From SZUA-22 sp963751695 (GTDB taxonomy: Bacteria > Bacteroidota > Ignavibacteria > Ignavibacteriales > Melioribacteraceae), in assembly GCA_963751695.1 (NCBI GenBank), contig CAVVVP010000005.1:496001-560000 (forward strand): 64,000 nucleotides of DNA, in the 5' to 3' direction. The number at the start of each line of letters is the position of its first letter. Positions within the stretch are counted from its first letter, which is position 1. Below, piece by piece: positions 17,270 to 26,585 of the stretch. The position numbers and the translations under genes are program-made. The notes below the pieces were generated by a model. That model was not told the origin of the DNA, did not search any database, and saw only the letters and a list, made by a program, of their open reading frames with translations.

Positions 17270-19684
17270 TTATTTAATCAGCATCATCTTTTTAACTGAA
17301 GAATATTTATCTGCTGTCAATTTGTAGAGATAAACACCACTTGGCACCGCATTTCCAAACTGATTTTTCCCATTCCATTCAACACTGTGTGAACCTGCTT
17401 CATACTGGATGTTGGAAATAATGGAAGTAACTTTTTCACCAATTATGTTGAATACTTCCAACTTAACATTTGATTGTTTTGGTATGTTAAAAATTATCTT
17501 TGTTGATGGATTGAAAGGATTAGGATAATTCTGTTCTAACGAATATTCTTTAGGTAACGTTTCTTCGATCTCTTCAACTGGAGTTGTGAAATCAAACTGG
17601 GCATCATCAATATAAATTAATCCAGTTGAGTCAACAGATGAATTTCTCTTTATTCCAACTCCTTCAAAGGTTAGGTTTTCTCCGCCAACATCACTAAGAT
17701 TGGCATACTTCATTTTCCAACCTGTAAAGTTCAATGTATCGGCTTCAATGCTATTTAAATTTCCTTGATTATCTGCAAACCAGTATTCTAAAATGTTTTT
17801 GCTTAAATCACCTTTAATCCATATTCCAAACTGTGATTCATTAGAACCCCCCAATCCAGTGGGGATAGATTTACTTACCTTATAATATCCTTCGGTACTT
17901 GAGAATTTGTATTTCAATTGCCCTGATGAAGAGCCATTCTTTTTTGCAGCAGAGCTAATTTTAAATTCTGATAATTCATCAAGTCCAACTGAATTTGGAT
18001 TATCAAGTGGATTTTCCCAATAATTATTTATTTCAAAATCGTCAACCAAATTTCCAGTATTTATCTCATAATCTTCAGTTGTAAATTCAATTATCAGTTC
18101 TTCATTATAAGTTACACCTTCAGTATCTTCAATTCCGCTTCCAAGCACTACACGATAAGTTGCTCCAGTTTCGAGCGATTCCTTTGGATAAAAAGCAATC
18201 ATACCTTTCGAGTAAAGTTCGTAATCAACGACTAGGTTAACAAAATTCCCTTCAGAATCAAGGAACTGAATATTTCCTGGTAGAGAAGTAGCATCGATTG
18301 CATTATCAAATTGAAGCTGAACTTGTACGGTTTTGCTAATATCAATTACATCATTCGATGGATAAGCACTAACCAATTTTAATTTAGATCGTGTTGTGAA
18401 TTCAAATTCGAATCCAAAAAGTAAGCTCTTTCCAAAAATTGTCATAGCACTATTGGCAATTGTAACAGTATATTTTACACCCGCAGTTAAGTTGCTATTA
18501 GGATTAAAGACAAGTGTCTTCTGGTTATCCTCCCATGAAAATTCTCCCGGAACTGCTGGTGAAATAGAAAAAGCACTTTGTGTAGAAGCTGCATCCATTC
18601 GTATATCAAAAAGAACTTTTATATTACTTGCGTTGCTTGCATCCTCAATATTGTCAGCTGGAAGTGTTGCAATTACTGTTGGATTAGCTTCATTTGGAAC
18701 TAGAGACAAATTCTTTTGAATGAAAGTTGAGTTATTTGCAGAGACAACTACTGTAGAAGAGTCAAGCGCATAATCCTCGGCCTCTAGATAAACAGTATAA
18801 TTTCCTGGGGTAAGATCTTCAAAATAAAAGTAACCGTTATTCTGATCATCTCCCTCATAAACAAGTCCGCCTGGCTCGAGAACTGCTCTAACATTATTTA
18901 AAGGTTTTTTTGTATCACCTAGTTCCGAAATCGCTTTATAACTTGATGGAACATTAACCAAAGGGTCTCTCACAATACCAACTAATTTTCCAGTTGTCAA
19001 CGTTCCAGCATCAAAGTATTGAAGCATAGATTTAGCAATAGCCCAAGCTTCATGGCGAAGATACATATCATTTTTTAATCTCCAAGCTTCTGGAATGTAA
19101 TCATGAAAAGAACCTTCGGATAGAATACCCGGCATAGTTAACGGTCTTAACACACCGAGTCCAGATGTCCCCCAGTCAGGATAAAATGTCCAATCGCCGT
19201 ATATTACATCCCAACTTTTGTCTTGAACATGATTCATTTTTTCAAAATGACGATAAGCAATAGTTGCATAAGTTTTAGATTGAGGGAATACTGGATTATC
19301 GGTATATCCTCTAAAAAGCATCAGGCTAAAATTAACTCTGTTAGAAGTGCCAGTAGCATTGGAATGAATTGAATGAAAGAAATCAACATTATTTGCATTT
19401 GCAATTCCAGCGCGGGTAGATAATGATATTTCATCCGAATCATCATTCCCATGTCGAGTTAAAATTACAGTAGCTCCCAAAGAAGTTAATATTTCTTCAG
19501 CATGAAGAGCTTTATAATAATTTCCTTCCGATTCCCAAAAGTCTGGAATAATAATGTGTCTATCGTTCGCGGGATCATGACCACCATGACCAGGATCGAT
19601 ACAGACTTTTACTCCATCAAGCGATTGAGCAAAAAAAGCAACAGAAATAAAACTAAGCAGTATTACCTTTATTATAAATTTCAT
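17270..19684 (-). CDS. Secreted N-acetylmuramoyl-L-alanine amidase with Ig-like domains and T9SS sorting domain
   Basis: The 804-aa protein has a signal peptide (1-20), then an Amidase_3 zinc domain: VCIDPGHGGHDP with H33, FFHSIHSNATG with the second His, and EGSFHDY with the catalytic Glu region (about 26-245). A carboxypeptidase-regulatory-like domain (about 245-335) and two Big_5-type Ig-like domains (about 335-545) follow, then a beta-rich region. The C terminus is a type IX secretion sorting domain with LEQNYPNPFNPSTKI and a final SGVYLYKL...KKMMLIK. It is likely exported across the outer membrane to cleave peptidoglycan cross-bridge peptides from other cells or recycled wall. It follows the propeller gene by 8 bases. 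Confidence 0.88.
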   Translation of the reverse strand: MKFIIKVILLSFISVAFFAQSLDGVKVCIDPGHGGHDPANDRHIIIPDFWESEGNYYKALHAEEILTSLGATVILTRHGNDDSDEISLSTRAGIANANNVDFFHSIHSNATGTSNRVNFSLMLFRGYTDNPVFPQSKTYATIAYRHFEKMNHVQDKSWDVIYGDWTFYPDWGTSGLGVLRPLTMPGILSEGSFHDYIPEAWRLKNDMYLRHEAWAIAKSMLQYFDAGTLTTGKLVGIVRDPLVNVPSSYKAISELGDTKKPLNNVRAVLEPGGLVYEGDDQNNGYFYFEDLTPGNYTVYLEAEDYALDSSTVVVSANNSTFIQKNLSLVPNEANPTVIATLPADNIEDASNASNIKVLFDIRMDAASTQSAFSISPAVPGEFSWEDNQKTLVFNPNSNLTAGVKYTVTIANSAMTIFGKSLLFGFEFEFTTRSKLKLVSAYPSNDVIDISKTVQVQLQFDNAIDATSLPGNIQFLDSEGNFVNLVVDYELYSKGMIAFYPKESLETGATYRVVLGSGIEDTEGVTYNEELIIEFTTEDYEINTGNLVDDFEINNYWENPLDNPNSVGLDELSEFKISSAAKKNGSSSGQLKYKFSSTEGYYKVSKSIPTGLGGSNESQFGIWIKGDLSKNILEYWFADNQGNLNSIEADTLNFTGWKMKYANLSDVGGENLTFEGVGIKRNSSVDSTGLIYIDDAQFDFTTPVEEIEETLPKEYSLEQNYPNPFNPSTKIIFNIPKQSNVKLEVFNIIGEKVTSIISNIQYEAGSHSVEWNGKNQFGNAVPSGVYLYKLTADKYSSVKKMMLIK

Positions 19685-19692
19685 AATAAACC

Positions 19693-20619
19693 TTAATCAA
19701 CCTTAAGTGTAAGTTTGTAAATGACCCCATCAATTGTATTATAAACAATATCATTTGATGATGAAGACCAGCGTGGGTACATCTCGATTTCACTATCATT
19801 TTTTGTAATATTGACTTTTACTGATCCATCAACAGACACGACATAAATATCCGAAGAAGTTACTTGAACTCCGTCATCGCGATCTTCCATATAAACTATC
19901 CATTTACCATCCTTAGACCAGCTTGGGTAGTGTGAATAGCCAAATTCCGTTATTATGTTACCTTCAAGATCGGTAACGTATGATCCTTTTCCAGCAAAAG
20001 TAAATAATAGCTTTGTTCCGTCTGGCGATATTGATGGCCAAATATAATTCCCTTCTCCTAGCGGATTAAATACTCTTCGTTCACCATTCTCGTAGAGAAC
20101 CAAATCACTATTCTCAATTGTCACAAGGACTTCATCTGAACTATCTCTTTTCTTTAGATCATCAGATACAGTTTTTATTACGATCTTTTTATTTATTGTA
20201 TATGATGCAGTATTTGAAACTCCACTTAAAGGAGGAGATAGATCTCTAGTTTTCTGTTCAATTAATTCACTTGTTTTTGAGAGGATATTATACTTACGAA
20301 GTTCAGAATACTTTCTATTATTGATATATTCACTCTCCCGGTATACAATAACTTCTCCATTTTCTGAAAACATCGGCTCGTAACCTGTACCATCCCCATC
20401 CACAATCTTCTCTATCATTCCATTTTTGTAATTAAGCATCCATATATCATTATAGTTTTCTGAAGTAAACAAAATTGCTTCCCCAGTAGGACTTACTTGA
20501 GGGTAATAAAAAGTACCTTGTTCTTTGCTGGTTATAGGTTCATTAGAAATAACCTTAACATTTTGCCCAAGAAGTGGTATGAGAACAAAAAACATAAGAA
20601 TTAACAAATATTTACTCAT
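19693..20619 (-). CDS. Secreted TolB-like beta-propeller protein (PD40 repeats)
   Basis: The 308-aa protein has a signal peptide (MSKYLLILMFFVLIPLLG) followed by repeated PD40-type blades: YYPQVSPTGEAILFTSE, WPSISPDGTKLLFTF, YPSWSKDGKWIVYMED and YPRWSSSSNDIVYNT. This matches the WD40-like/TolB C-terminal propeller family. It lies 8 bases upstream of the amidase gene on the same strand and probably shares its transcript. A periplasmic binding or scaffolding role is an inference; I see no catalytic site. Confidence 0.75.
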   Translation of the reverse strand: MSKYLLILMFFVLIPLLGQNVKVISNEPITSKEQGTFYYPQVSPTGEAILFTSENYNDIWMLNYKNGMIEKIVDGDGTGYEPMFSENGEVIVYRESEYINNRKYSELRKYNILSKTSELIEQKTRDLSPPLSGVSNTASYTINKKIVIKTVSDDLKKRDSSDEVLVTIENSDLVLYENGERRVFNPLGEGNYIWPSISPDGTKLLFTFAGKGSYVTDLEGNIITEFGYSHYPSWSKDGKWIVYMEDRDDGVQVTSSDIYVVSVDGSVKVNITKNDSEIEMYPRWSSSSNDIVYNTIDGVIYKLTLKVD

Positions 20620-20802
20620 AAAAATTCTCTCATATTAAAAATAAAGGGTTGTAAAGATAGAATTATTTAGTCTATAAAGAAACTAGAATGCATATTTTTA
20701 CACTGGAAAAGCAAAAATTGTTCCTAAATTATTTCTCTAACTTGATAATTATACTTTAAGTTCGTAGCATGCATTATTCATTAAAGAAGAAATGGGAATC
20801 CG

Positions 20803-21885
20803 ATGAAAAAGCTATTGTTACTTTCAATTATTCTGTTTACCGGCCTTTCTGCTCAAGATTTCCAACTTTTAGATGAAACAATCAATAAAGCAATAGGTGA
20901 TTCTGTTTTTCCTGGCGCTTCAGTTTTAATTGGAACTTCAGATAAAATTCTATATGAAGAAGCATATGGGCATTATACTTACGATGAATCTTCGCCAGAA
21001 ATAGAAACAAATACAATTTTTGACCTCGCTTCAGTTACAAAAGCATTCGGAACGAACTTCTGCGTTATGAAATTAGTAGATGAAGGAATGCTGGATATCG
21101 AAAAACCAGTAGCATTTTATCTTCCAGAATTTGGCATTAATGGAAAGGAAAATGTTAAAGTCGCTGACCTGTTAATTCATGAGAGTGGTTTGCAAGCATA
21201 CTATACTCCATTTGAAGGTGAAAGCCGAGAACACATTTTAGATACCATCAAAGCGTTAGAGCTAAATTATGAAACCGGATTTAAAACCGTATACAGCTGT
21301 TTAAACTTTGTAACTACTATGATGGTTGTAGAATCGATTGTAAATGAACCGATGTACCAATTTTATGCTAAGAATTTTACAATTCCGTTGGAAATGGATC
21401 GTACAATGTTTATTCCCCCGGATGGATTTATTGACGAATGTGCACCTACGGCATATGAATTGCAAGGTGTGGTGCACGATCCGCTTGCAAGAGGTTTGAA
21501 AGGATTGTCAGGGAATGCCGGTCTTTTTTCCACCACTGAAGATCTTGCAAAACTTTGCCAACTTCTGCTGAACCATGGCGTTTACGATGATGCGCGATAT
21601 TTGAACGAAGCAACTATCAAAGAATTTACAAAACCATACTCAGATCATACTTCGCGGGCAATCGGGTTTGATACTAGATCTGGTGATCACCCTTCATCTG
21701 GGCAATATTTTAGCGAAGGTTCTTTTGGACATTTGGGATATACTGGGACTTCTATCTGGATCGATCCAGTGATAGATCTATTTGTGATATTTTTAACCAA
21801 TAGAGTTTATCCAGACGATACTGCTTCTATAAGAACTACAAGACCGAAAGTTAACGATGCAGCTATTTTATCACTAAAGGAGTAA
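20803..21885 (+). CDS. Secreted serine hydrolase, beta-lactamase/class C esterase family
   Basis: The 360-aa protein has a signal peptide (MKKLLLLSIILFTGLSAQ) and the penicillin-binding/class C fold motifs. These are SxxK in DLASVTKAFGTN (catalytic Ser, Lys), a motif-two position reading VYSCLNF where Y-x-N or Y-S-D is usual, and GHLGYTGTSIWID in the third-motif position. The family includes esterases, D-aminopeptidases and transpeptidase-like enzymes; the exact substrate cannot be read. It is divergently transcribed from the propeller-amidase pair and may act in the same cell-wall context. Confidence 0.82.
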   Translation: MKKLLLLSIILFTGLSAQDFQLLDETINKAIGDSVFPGASVLIGTSDKILYEEAYGHYTYDESSPEIETNTIFDLASVTKAFGTNFCVMKLVDEGMLDIEKPVAFYLPEFGINGKENVKVADLLIHESGLQAYYTPFEGESREHILDTIKALELNYETGFKTVYSCLNFVTTMMVVESIVNEPMYQFYAKNFTIPLEMDRTMFIPPDGFIDECAPTAYELQGVVHDPLARGLKGLSGNAGLFSTTEDLAKLCQLLLNHGVYDDARYLNEATIKEFTKPYSDHTSRAIGFDTRSGDHPSSGQYFSEGSFGHLGYTGTSIWIDPVIDLFVIFLTNRVYPDDTASIRTTRPKVNDAAILSLKE

Positions 21886-21887
21886 TT

Positions 21888-24374
21888 TTACTTTAGCAAA
21901 ATCATTTTCATAGTTTTTGAAAAATTACCAGCTGTTAATCTGTAAAAATATGTACCGCTTGATAATTGACTTGCATTAAAAACTACTTCATAATTACCTG
22001 GTTGCTGCTGTTCATTTACAATCGTCGCAACTTCCCTACCAAGAACATCAAAAACTTTAAGAGATACATAGTTAGCTGTGATGTCCTTTGATGAAGGAAT
22101 CGCATACTTTATCGTAGTGTTTGGATTAAATGGATTAGGATAGTTTTGGTTTAAATTGAATTGAGTTGGAATAATTTGAGATTTTTCCACATTTGGAAAT
22201 ACTGTAAACCAATTATAAATCCTAGATAACACATTATTTCTTTGTTGTTGTGGATAAATTGATTCAAACGGATAGGCTAGATAGACAAGCATTCCTTCAC
22301 TCGGTCCACTATCACCATAATAAGGGCCTTGATGTCGTATACCTGAAAATCCTTTTGAAGTATCAGCAATTCCCTTATAAGTTGAGATTACATATACTTG
22401 ATCATCAATGTGTGCAATTGCATCTGGCCAGTCAACATCGATTGTACCATGATTTCCATTATCAAACGTTATATCTCCCAAACCATCAAATATCCCAAAA
22501 CTAGAGGGTATTGCTGTATAATATGTCCCACTTTGATTGTTTGGAGCATCACTAATATATCTTGCTTTTAAATAATCTCTATAAAAAGCCTTATCAGCAT
22601 CTGAACCCTTTTCGACTAAATCCCAACCTATTTCAGATCCGCTAACAAATAATTTTCCTCCATTTTCCAAGAAATCTGCCACTTTACTTTGTTCAATAGA
22701 ATTGAATGTTTCATCAGCGGTACTCTCGTCTAATAGACTCCAGATTACAATATGATAATCAGTTAGATCAACAAAACCCTTATATACTGCGTCGTTACTC
22801 GTTGAAGAAAAATTAGTATTGATCTGCATAGCTGGTTCGCCATACATTCGAATGTAGTCAAAGGTGTTGTTGGTGTTTGAGGTTCTTTCAAAGCCATTAA
22901 CAATTAAGATATCGGATTCATTATTAGAAGGGATACCTCCAAGAACTTCTGTTGGATAAGATATACCAGAATCATTAACAGCATCAACTTTAAAATAATA
23001 AACTGAATCTGGAGTAAGATTAGTTATGGGTATTGTTGTAGAAGCAGATTCTGTAATTCGGTCGAAATTCAGTCCATCTCTGCTTAGATAAACTCCATAT
23101 CTATCTGCCCAATCTGAAACCTCAAATTGAAGTAGAAGAGTATTTTCATTTTCTTGGATAACTCTGAATGACCTTGGAGAATTTGGAATAGGAAGTGAAC
23201 CCTCCCCATATCGAACATCCAATAAATTCCAAAGATCTTGCAAATTTCCGTCGTAACCTAATGCCCACATCCCTATACCTCCAAGACTATTGTTATCAGC
23301 AAGGGTATATTTTTTATCCAAGCTTTGCACATCATCAAACCACGCTTGAAACCAATCATCGTTTTGATACCTATACCATGGAGTTTGAGATTTGCTATCC
23401 CAAAATAATCCGTAAATCTCAGATTCTGGTTGTGCTACTCTATATCGCCACGATCCTATAGATTCAACCGTTGATGAATATGCAGCATTAGTGACTGTCT
23501 GCCATTTATGTCCATAATATGGTACTCCCAAGATTACTTTCTCAGGATATTTAGAAACGGGCACTCCATATTCTTGTGTAACGGTTGAGGTGATATCGTG
23601 TGTGAATCCGACAAGTGGCGCATTTGGTCCTGACGTATTGCTAAAGCCACCCCAAAAGGCATAGCCCATTATAAAAACATAATCACAGCTTTGAACTAAT
23701 CCATCAAGATCCCAATAGTTTCCCCAATTTACAGCTGGGCCCGCAAATGAAACTTCTTTCCCGGGTAATTCAGTATGAATGTACTCTGTCAATTTAGACA
23801 TAAAAGTGTTTATCACTACACCTTTATCAGCATTGTATAGACCTTCAAAATCTATGTTTACTCCGTCAAGATTATAAGTTTCTATTTTATTTCTAACATT
23901 TGTAAAAAATGTTTGGGTAACCACAGAATCCGTTATTATTTTTCTTATATCATCTTCATCAAAATTAACTGCGGTTAGAATTACTTTTGTACCAGCTGCA
24001 TGGGCATCGTTTATTAAGTCAGTCCAAGGCCACCCAGAAGGATTGCTTATAGATCCTGAATTTGAGACTACAAAATCGAAAGCAGCAAGGTGAGTTAAAA
24101 GATCGTACCTTAAATATTGTGCAGCTCCATCGATATATTCCCAATCAGGTAAATACCCAAAAACAATTTTAGAAAGTTCTTTACTACTATTCTTTTGTAG
24201 TGGAATTATGCTCTCACCATCAACAGAAAACTTACTCATAATTTTCTCTTTTGATCCAAACTCTTTCTTATGAAGCTTATGAATACTTATTTCAGAAATT
24301 TGCTGCGATAAGATCGTTCCAAATGAAAAAGATAGTGTTACAATAACTGACAATATTAGAGAAAACTGGTTCAT
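21888..24374 (-). CDS. Secreted GH18 glycoside hydrolase (chitinase-like) with FN3 and T9SS sorting domain
   Basis: The 828-aa protein has a signal peptide (1-24) and a GH18 barrel from about residue 70 to 390. Its catalytic DxxDxDxE-type motif reads DGVNIDFEG, with Glu177 as proton donor. A fibronectin type III domain (about 400-485) and a Rossmann-like domain (about 490-730, DILIVNGFERT... GGKLFVSGSE) follow; the latter resembles domains attached to secreted peptidases and lyases. The C terminus has LNQNYPNPFNPNTTIKY and ends SGTYFYRLTAGNFSKTMKMILLK-like, a T9SS type A sorting domain. Likely an extracellular chitin- or peptidoglycan-glycan-cleaving enzyme. Confidence 0.87.
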   Translation of the reverse strand: MNQFSLILSVIVTLSFSFGTILSQQISEISIHKLHKKEFGSKEKIMSKFSVDGESIIPLQKNSSKELSKIVFGYLPDWEYIDGAAQYLRYDLLTHLAAFDFVVSNSGSISNPSGWPWTDLINDAHAAGTKVILTAVNFDEDDIRKIITDSVVTQTFFTNVRNKIETYNLDGVNIDFEGLYNADKGVVINTFMSKLTEYIHTELPGKEVSFAGPAVNWGNYWDLDGLVQSCDYVFIMGYAFWGGFSNTSGPNAPLVGFTHDITSTVTQEYGVPVSKYPEKVILGVPYYGHKWQTVTNAAYSSTVESIGSWRYRVAQPESEIYGLFWDSKSQTPWYRYQNDDWFQAWFDDVQSLDKKYTLADNNSLGGIGMWALGYDGNLQDLWNLLDVRYGEGSLPIPNSPRSFRVIQENENTLLLQFEVSDWADRYGVYLSRDGLNFDRITESASTTIPITNLTPDSVYYFKVDAVNDSGISYPTEVLGGIPSNNESDILIVNGFERTSNTNNTFDYIRMYGEPAMQINTNFSSTSNDAVYKGFVDLTDYHIVIWSLLDESTADETFNSIEQSKVADFLENGGKLFVSGSEIGWDLVEKGSDADKAFYRDYLKARYISDAPNNQSGTYYTAIPSSFGIFDGLGDITFDNGNHGTIDVDWPDAIAHIDDQVYVISTYKGIADTSKGFSGIRHQGPYYGDSGPSEGMLVYLAYPFESIYPQQQRNNVLSRIYNWFTVFPNVEKSQIIPTQFNLNQNYPNPFNPNTTIKYAIPSSKDITANYVSLKVFDVLGREVATIVNEQQQPGNYEVVFNASQLSSGTYFYRLTAGNFSKTMKMILLK

Positions 24375-24406
24375 AAATTTTTCCTTGTAAACGGATTGTA
24401 ATAAAA

Positions 24407-24435
24407 TTGAGTATAGCTTTGTTTTTTAATATTTT
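24407..24435 (+). promoter_or_regulatory. Possible ferritin promoter
   Basis: TTGAGT (24407-24412), a 17-base spacer and TATTTT (24430-24435) lie about 45 bases before the ferritin start. I see no obvious Fur box. Confidence 0.4.
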
Positions 24436-24480
24436 AGTAATCAAATTATAATAAAAAATAAACCAAAGAAAGAGGTAAAA

Positions 24481-24987
24481 ATGATATCTAAAAAGATGGA
24501 AAAAGCACTAAATGAACAGCTAAATAAAGAATTATATTCTTCCTACTTATACCTATCAATGGCAGCATATTTTGAAGATCTAAACTTGACTGGAATGGCG
24601 CAATGGATGAGATTGCAAGCTGATGAAGAGCATGAACATTCAATGAAGTTTTATGATTTCATTCATAAAATTTCAGGTAGTGTAACTTTAGAACAAATCG
24701 ATAAACCAAAAAAGGATTGGGAAAGTCCAAAAGCAGCATTTGAGGAAGCTTTAGAGCACGAAAAATACATAACTAAAAGTATAAATGATCTTACAAATTT
24801 GGCAATTGAAGATAAAGATCACTCAACAAACACGTTTCTTCATTGGTTTATAGATGAGCAAGTTGAAGAAGAAGCAACTGCAAATGATATAGTTCAGAAG
24901 TTCAATTTAATTGATGACAGTAAATCAGGGTTGTATATGCTTGATAGAGAGTTGGGATCAAGAACTGCAGCTCCTCAAGCTGAATAA
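24481..24987 (+). CDS. ftnA: Bacterial non-haem ferritin
   Basis: Ferritin oxidises Fe(II) and stores iron in a 24-mer shell in the cytosol. The 168-aa protein shows the ferritin ferroxidase ligands in order: NKELYSSYLYL (Glu17), RLQADEEHEHSMKFYDFI (Glu50 and His53), EHEKYITKSI (Glu94) and HWFIDEQVEEE (Gln/Glu near 127-130). Length and motifs fit FtnA and not bacterioferritin, as there is no haem-ligand Met. An AAGAGGT ribosome binding site precedes the ATG. Confidence 0.95.
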   Translation: MISKKMEKALNEQLNKELYSSYLYLSMAAYFEDLNLTGMAQWMRLQADEEHEHSMKFYDFIHKISGSVTLEQIDKPKKDWESPKAAFEEALEHEKYITKSINDLTNLAIEDKDHSTNTFLHWFIDEQVEEEATANDIVQKFNLIDDSKSGLYMLDRELGSRTAAPQAE

Positions 24988-24997
24988 ATTAATTTAC

Positions 24998-25027
24998 TTT
25001 ACAAATTAGAGAAGATTTAATTATATT
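24998..25027 (+). promoter_or_regulatory. Possible rpmB promoter
   Basis: TTTACA (24998-25003) and TATATT (25022-25027) are 18 bases apart, ahead of rpmB. The match is reasonable but not proven. Confidence 0.4.
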
Positions 25028-25062
25028 TGTTATTCGTATTAAAATGAACTTTGGAGATAAAA

Positions 25063-25302
25063 ATGTCAAGGAAATGTGAAGTAAGTGGTGTCGGACCGAT
25101 AGCTGGTAATAGTATCTCTCACGCACACAATAAGACTAAGAGACGATTTTTACCTAATTTGCAAAAGAAGAAAATTTGGGTTCAAGAATTAAATAGATTT
25201 GTTACAGTTAAATTATCTACCCGTTCTTTAAGAACGATCTCTAAAAATGGAACAGCTGAATTAGCTAAGATGATTAGAGAAGGTCAGATTAAAGTTAACT
25301 AA
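25063..25302 (+). CDS. rpmB: Large ribosomal subunit protein bL28
   Basis: The 79-aa product starts MSRKCEVSGVGPIAGNSISH and contains NKTKRRFLPNLQKK and STRSLRTISKNG, the bL28 signature. I chose the ATG at 25063 because GGAG lies seven bases upstream; a TTG four codons earlier is in frame but lacks support. It stands alone here, not followed by rpmG as in many genomes, and ends at a strong bidirectional terminator. Confidence 0.95.
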   Translation: MSRKCEVSGVGPIAGNSISHAHNKTKRRFLPNLQKKKIWVQELNRFVTVKLSTRSLRTISKNGTAELAKMIREGQIKVN

Positions 25303-25324
25303 TCCAATCCTTATCAAGATTCAA

Positions 25325-25354
25325 AAAAGCTCATATCAATTGATATGAGCTTTT
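25325..25354 (+). terminator. Bidirectional intrinsic terminator after rpmB
   Basis: A perfect 30-base inverted repeat (AAAAGCTCATATCA...TGATATGAGCTTTT) lies between the convergent rpmB and the DUF6600-like gene, with T runs on both strands. Confidence 0.85.
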
Positions 25355-25365
25355 ACATTTTAAAT

Positions 25366-26370
25366 CTAGTTCAATCTATTTTTTGTAACTGAGACCCTTT
25401 TGCTTCTTTCTTTTTTGCGTTCAACTAACACTCTATTTTTCACTTTTTCTATCTCATTTTTTCTAACACTTTCATTAATGATATTTATTCCCTTATTTGG
25501 TCTGCTCGGTACTGGATCTCTATGGACTGGGTGTGTTGGAACTGCGACTATATCCGGTGGACGAAGATTTTTAACCACAGGCGGACGGATGGGTCGAGGT
25601 AGTGGAACCGGATCTGGAATAGGATCGCCTGGCCCTATCGGTGGATATGGTTTATTTGGAATCCCCAACCAATAGTCTATTCCATGTTCAGAGATTCTAA
25701 AAAAATCTTTAGTAAGATATAGATTAACAATGTGAATATCATTTTTTATTCTTCTGAATCTTGTATCTGTTAAATTAGCTCCACAAAAAACCACATCATT
25801 TAAAACATAGTAATCACTTACTGCTTCAGAGTATTTATAAATTTCTGCAATTCTATGACTTCTCACCAAGTGCCTTCCTATGGACTGGTTTTTAATCTTA
25901 CTAATTTTTACAAAATTCCATGTTGTAAAAGGAACGTATACAGAATTATCAAAATAGAGTCCGTATGTATGATTAAATCGTCCATTAGGTGTTAGTGGTC
26001 GCCATCCAATATAGTCACCGCTAATTCTCCATTTTACCCAAGCCGGAGACCATTTATAACCAGAATGCCAAATCCATCCATAATATTCAGTATTTTCCCA
26101 TCTACCGTAATGGTGTGTTATCCAACCGAAAGGATCTTCAGAATCCCAGAACCAACCAAACTCTGTCCAAAACCATCTGCCATTTGTGTAAGGTTTCCAA
26201 TCTCTTTCTACATTTATCGGAATCCAAACTAAACCAACTCGGTCGACTTTTACCCAATTACCATGTTTGCTTAAGATTCTGTGAAAATCTCCAAACTCGA
26301 TTCTTCTTGCAGAAGTTTGAGTGAATGCAAATAAAAAAACAAATAACGAGATAACTATTTTACTTTTCAT
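25366..26370 (-). CDS. Secreted DUF6600-like aromatic-rich protein
   Basis: The protein (about 334 aa) has a signal peptide (MKSKIVISLFVFLFAFTQT) followed by a Trp/Tyr-rich region: VGLVWIPINVERDWKPY, GRWFWTEFGWFWDSEDPFG, YGWIWHSGYKWSPAWVKW. This pattern matches DUF6600-type proteins, often annotated near FecR-like proteins. A Pro/Arg-rich linker (about 245-300) precedes a basic C terminus. I chose the start at 26370 because GGGGGACAAG precedes it and the signal peptide begins there; the frame is open further upstream. Function unknown. Confidence 0.7.
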   Translation of the reverse strand: MKSKIVISLFVFLFAFTQTSARRIEFGDFHRILSKHGNWVKVDRVGLVWIPINVERDWKPYTNGRWFWTEFGWFWDSEDPFGWITHHYGRWENTEYYGWIWHSGYKWSPAWVKWRISGDYIGWRPLTPNGRFNHTYGLYFDNSVYVPFTTWNFVKISKIKNQSIGRHLVRSHRIAEIYKYSEAVSDYYVLNDVVFCGANLTDTRFRRIKNDIHIVNLYLTKDFFRISEHGIDYWLGIPNKPYPPIGPGDPIPDPVPLPRPIRPPVVKNLRPPDIVAVPTHPVHRDPVPSRPNKGINIINESVRKNEIEKVKNRVLVERKKERSKRVSVTKNRLN

Positions 26371-26585
26371 CTTGTCCCCCAATGTTTTTACAAGAAAAAA
26401 ATCAATATCTGTTCCAACTGAATTTTGACTAAAATTGAACAATTTTACAATTTCTCATCATTTAAATGTCTTTTTTAGAATACATACCATAAATTTATTT
26501 GGACAATTATTAATTGAATACTTTAGTAATTGATCACATTTTTATATTTTTATTAAAACGGTTTTAATAAAAGTTTGAGGAAATT

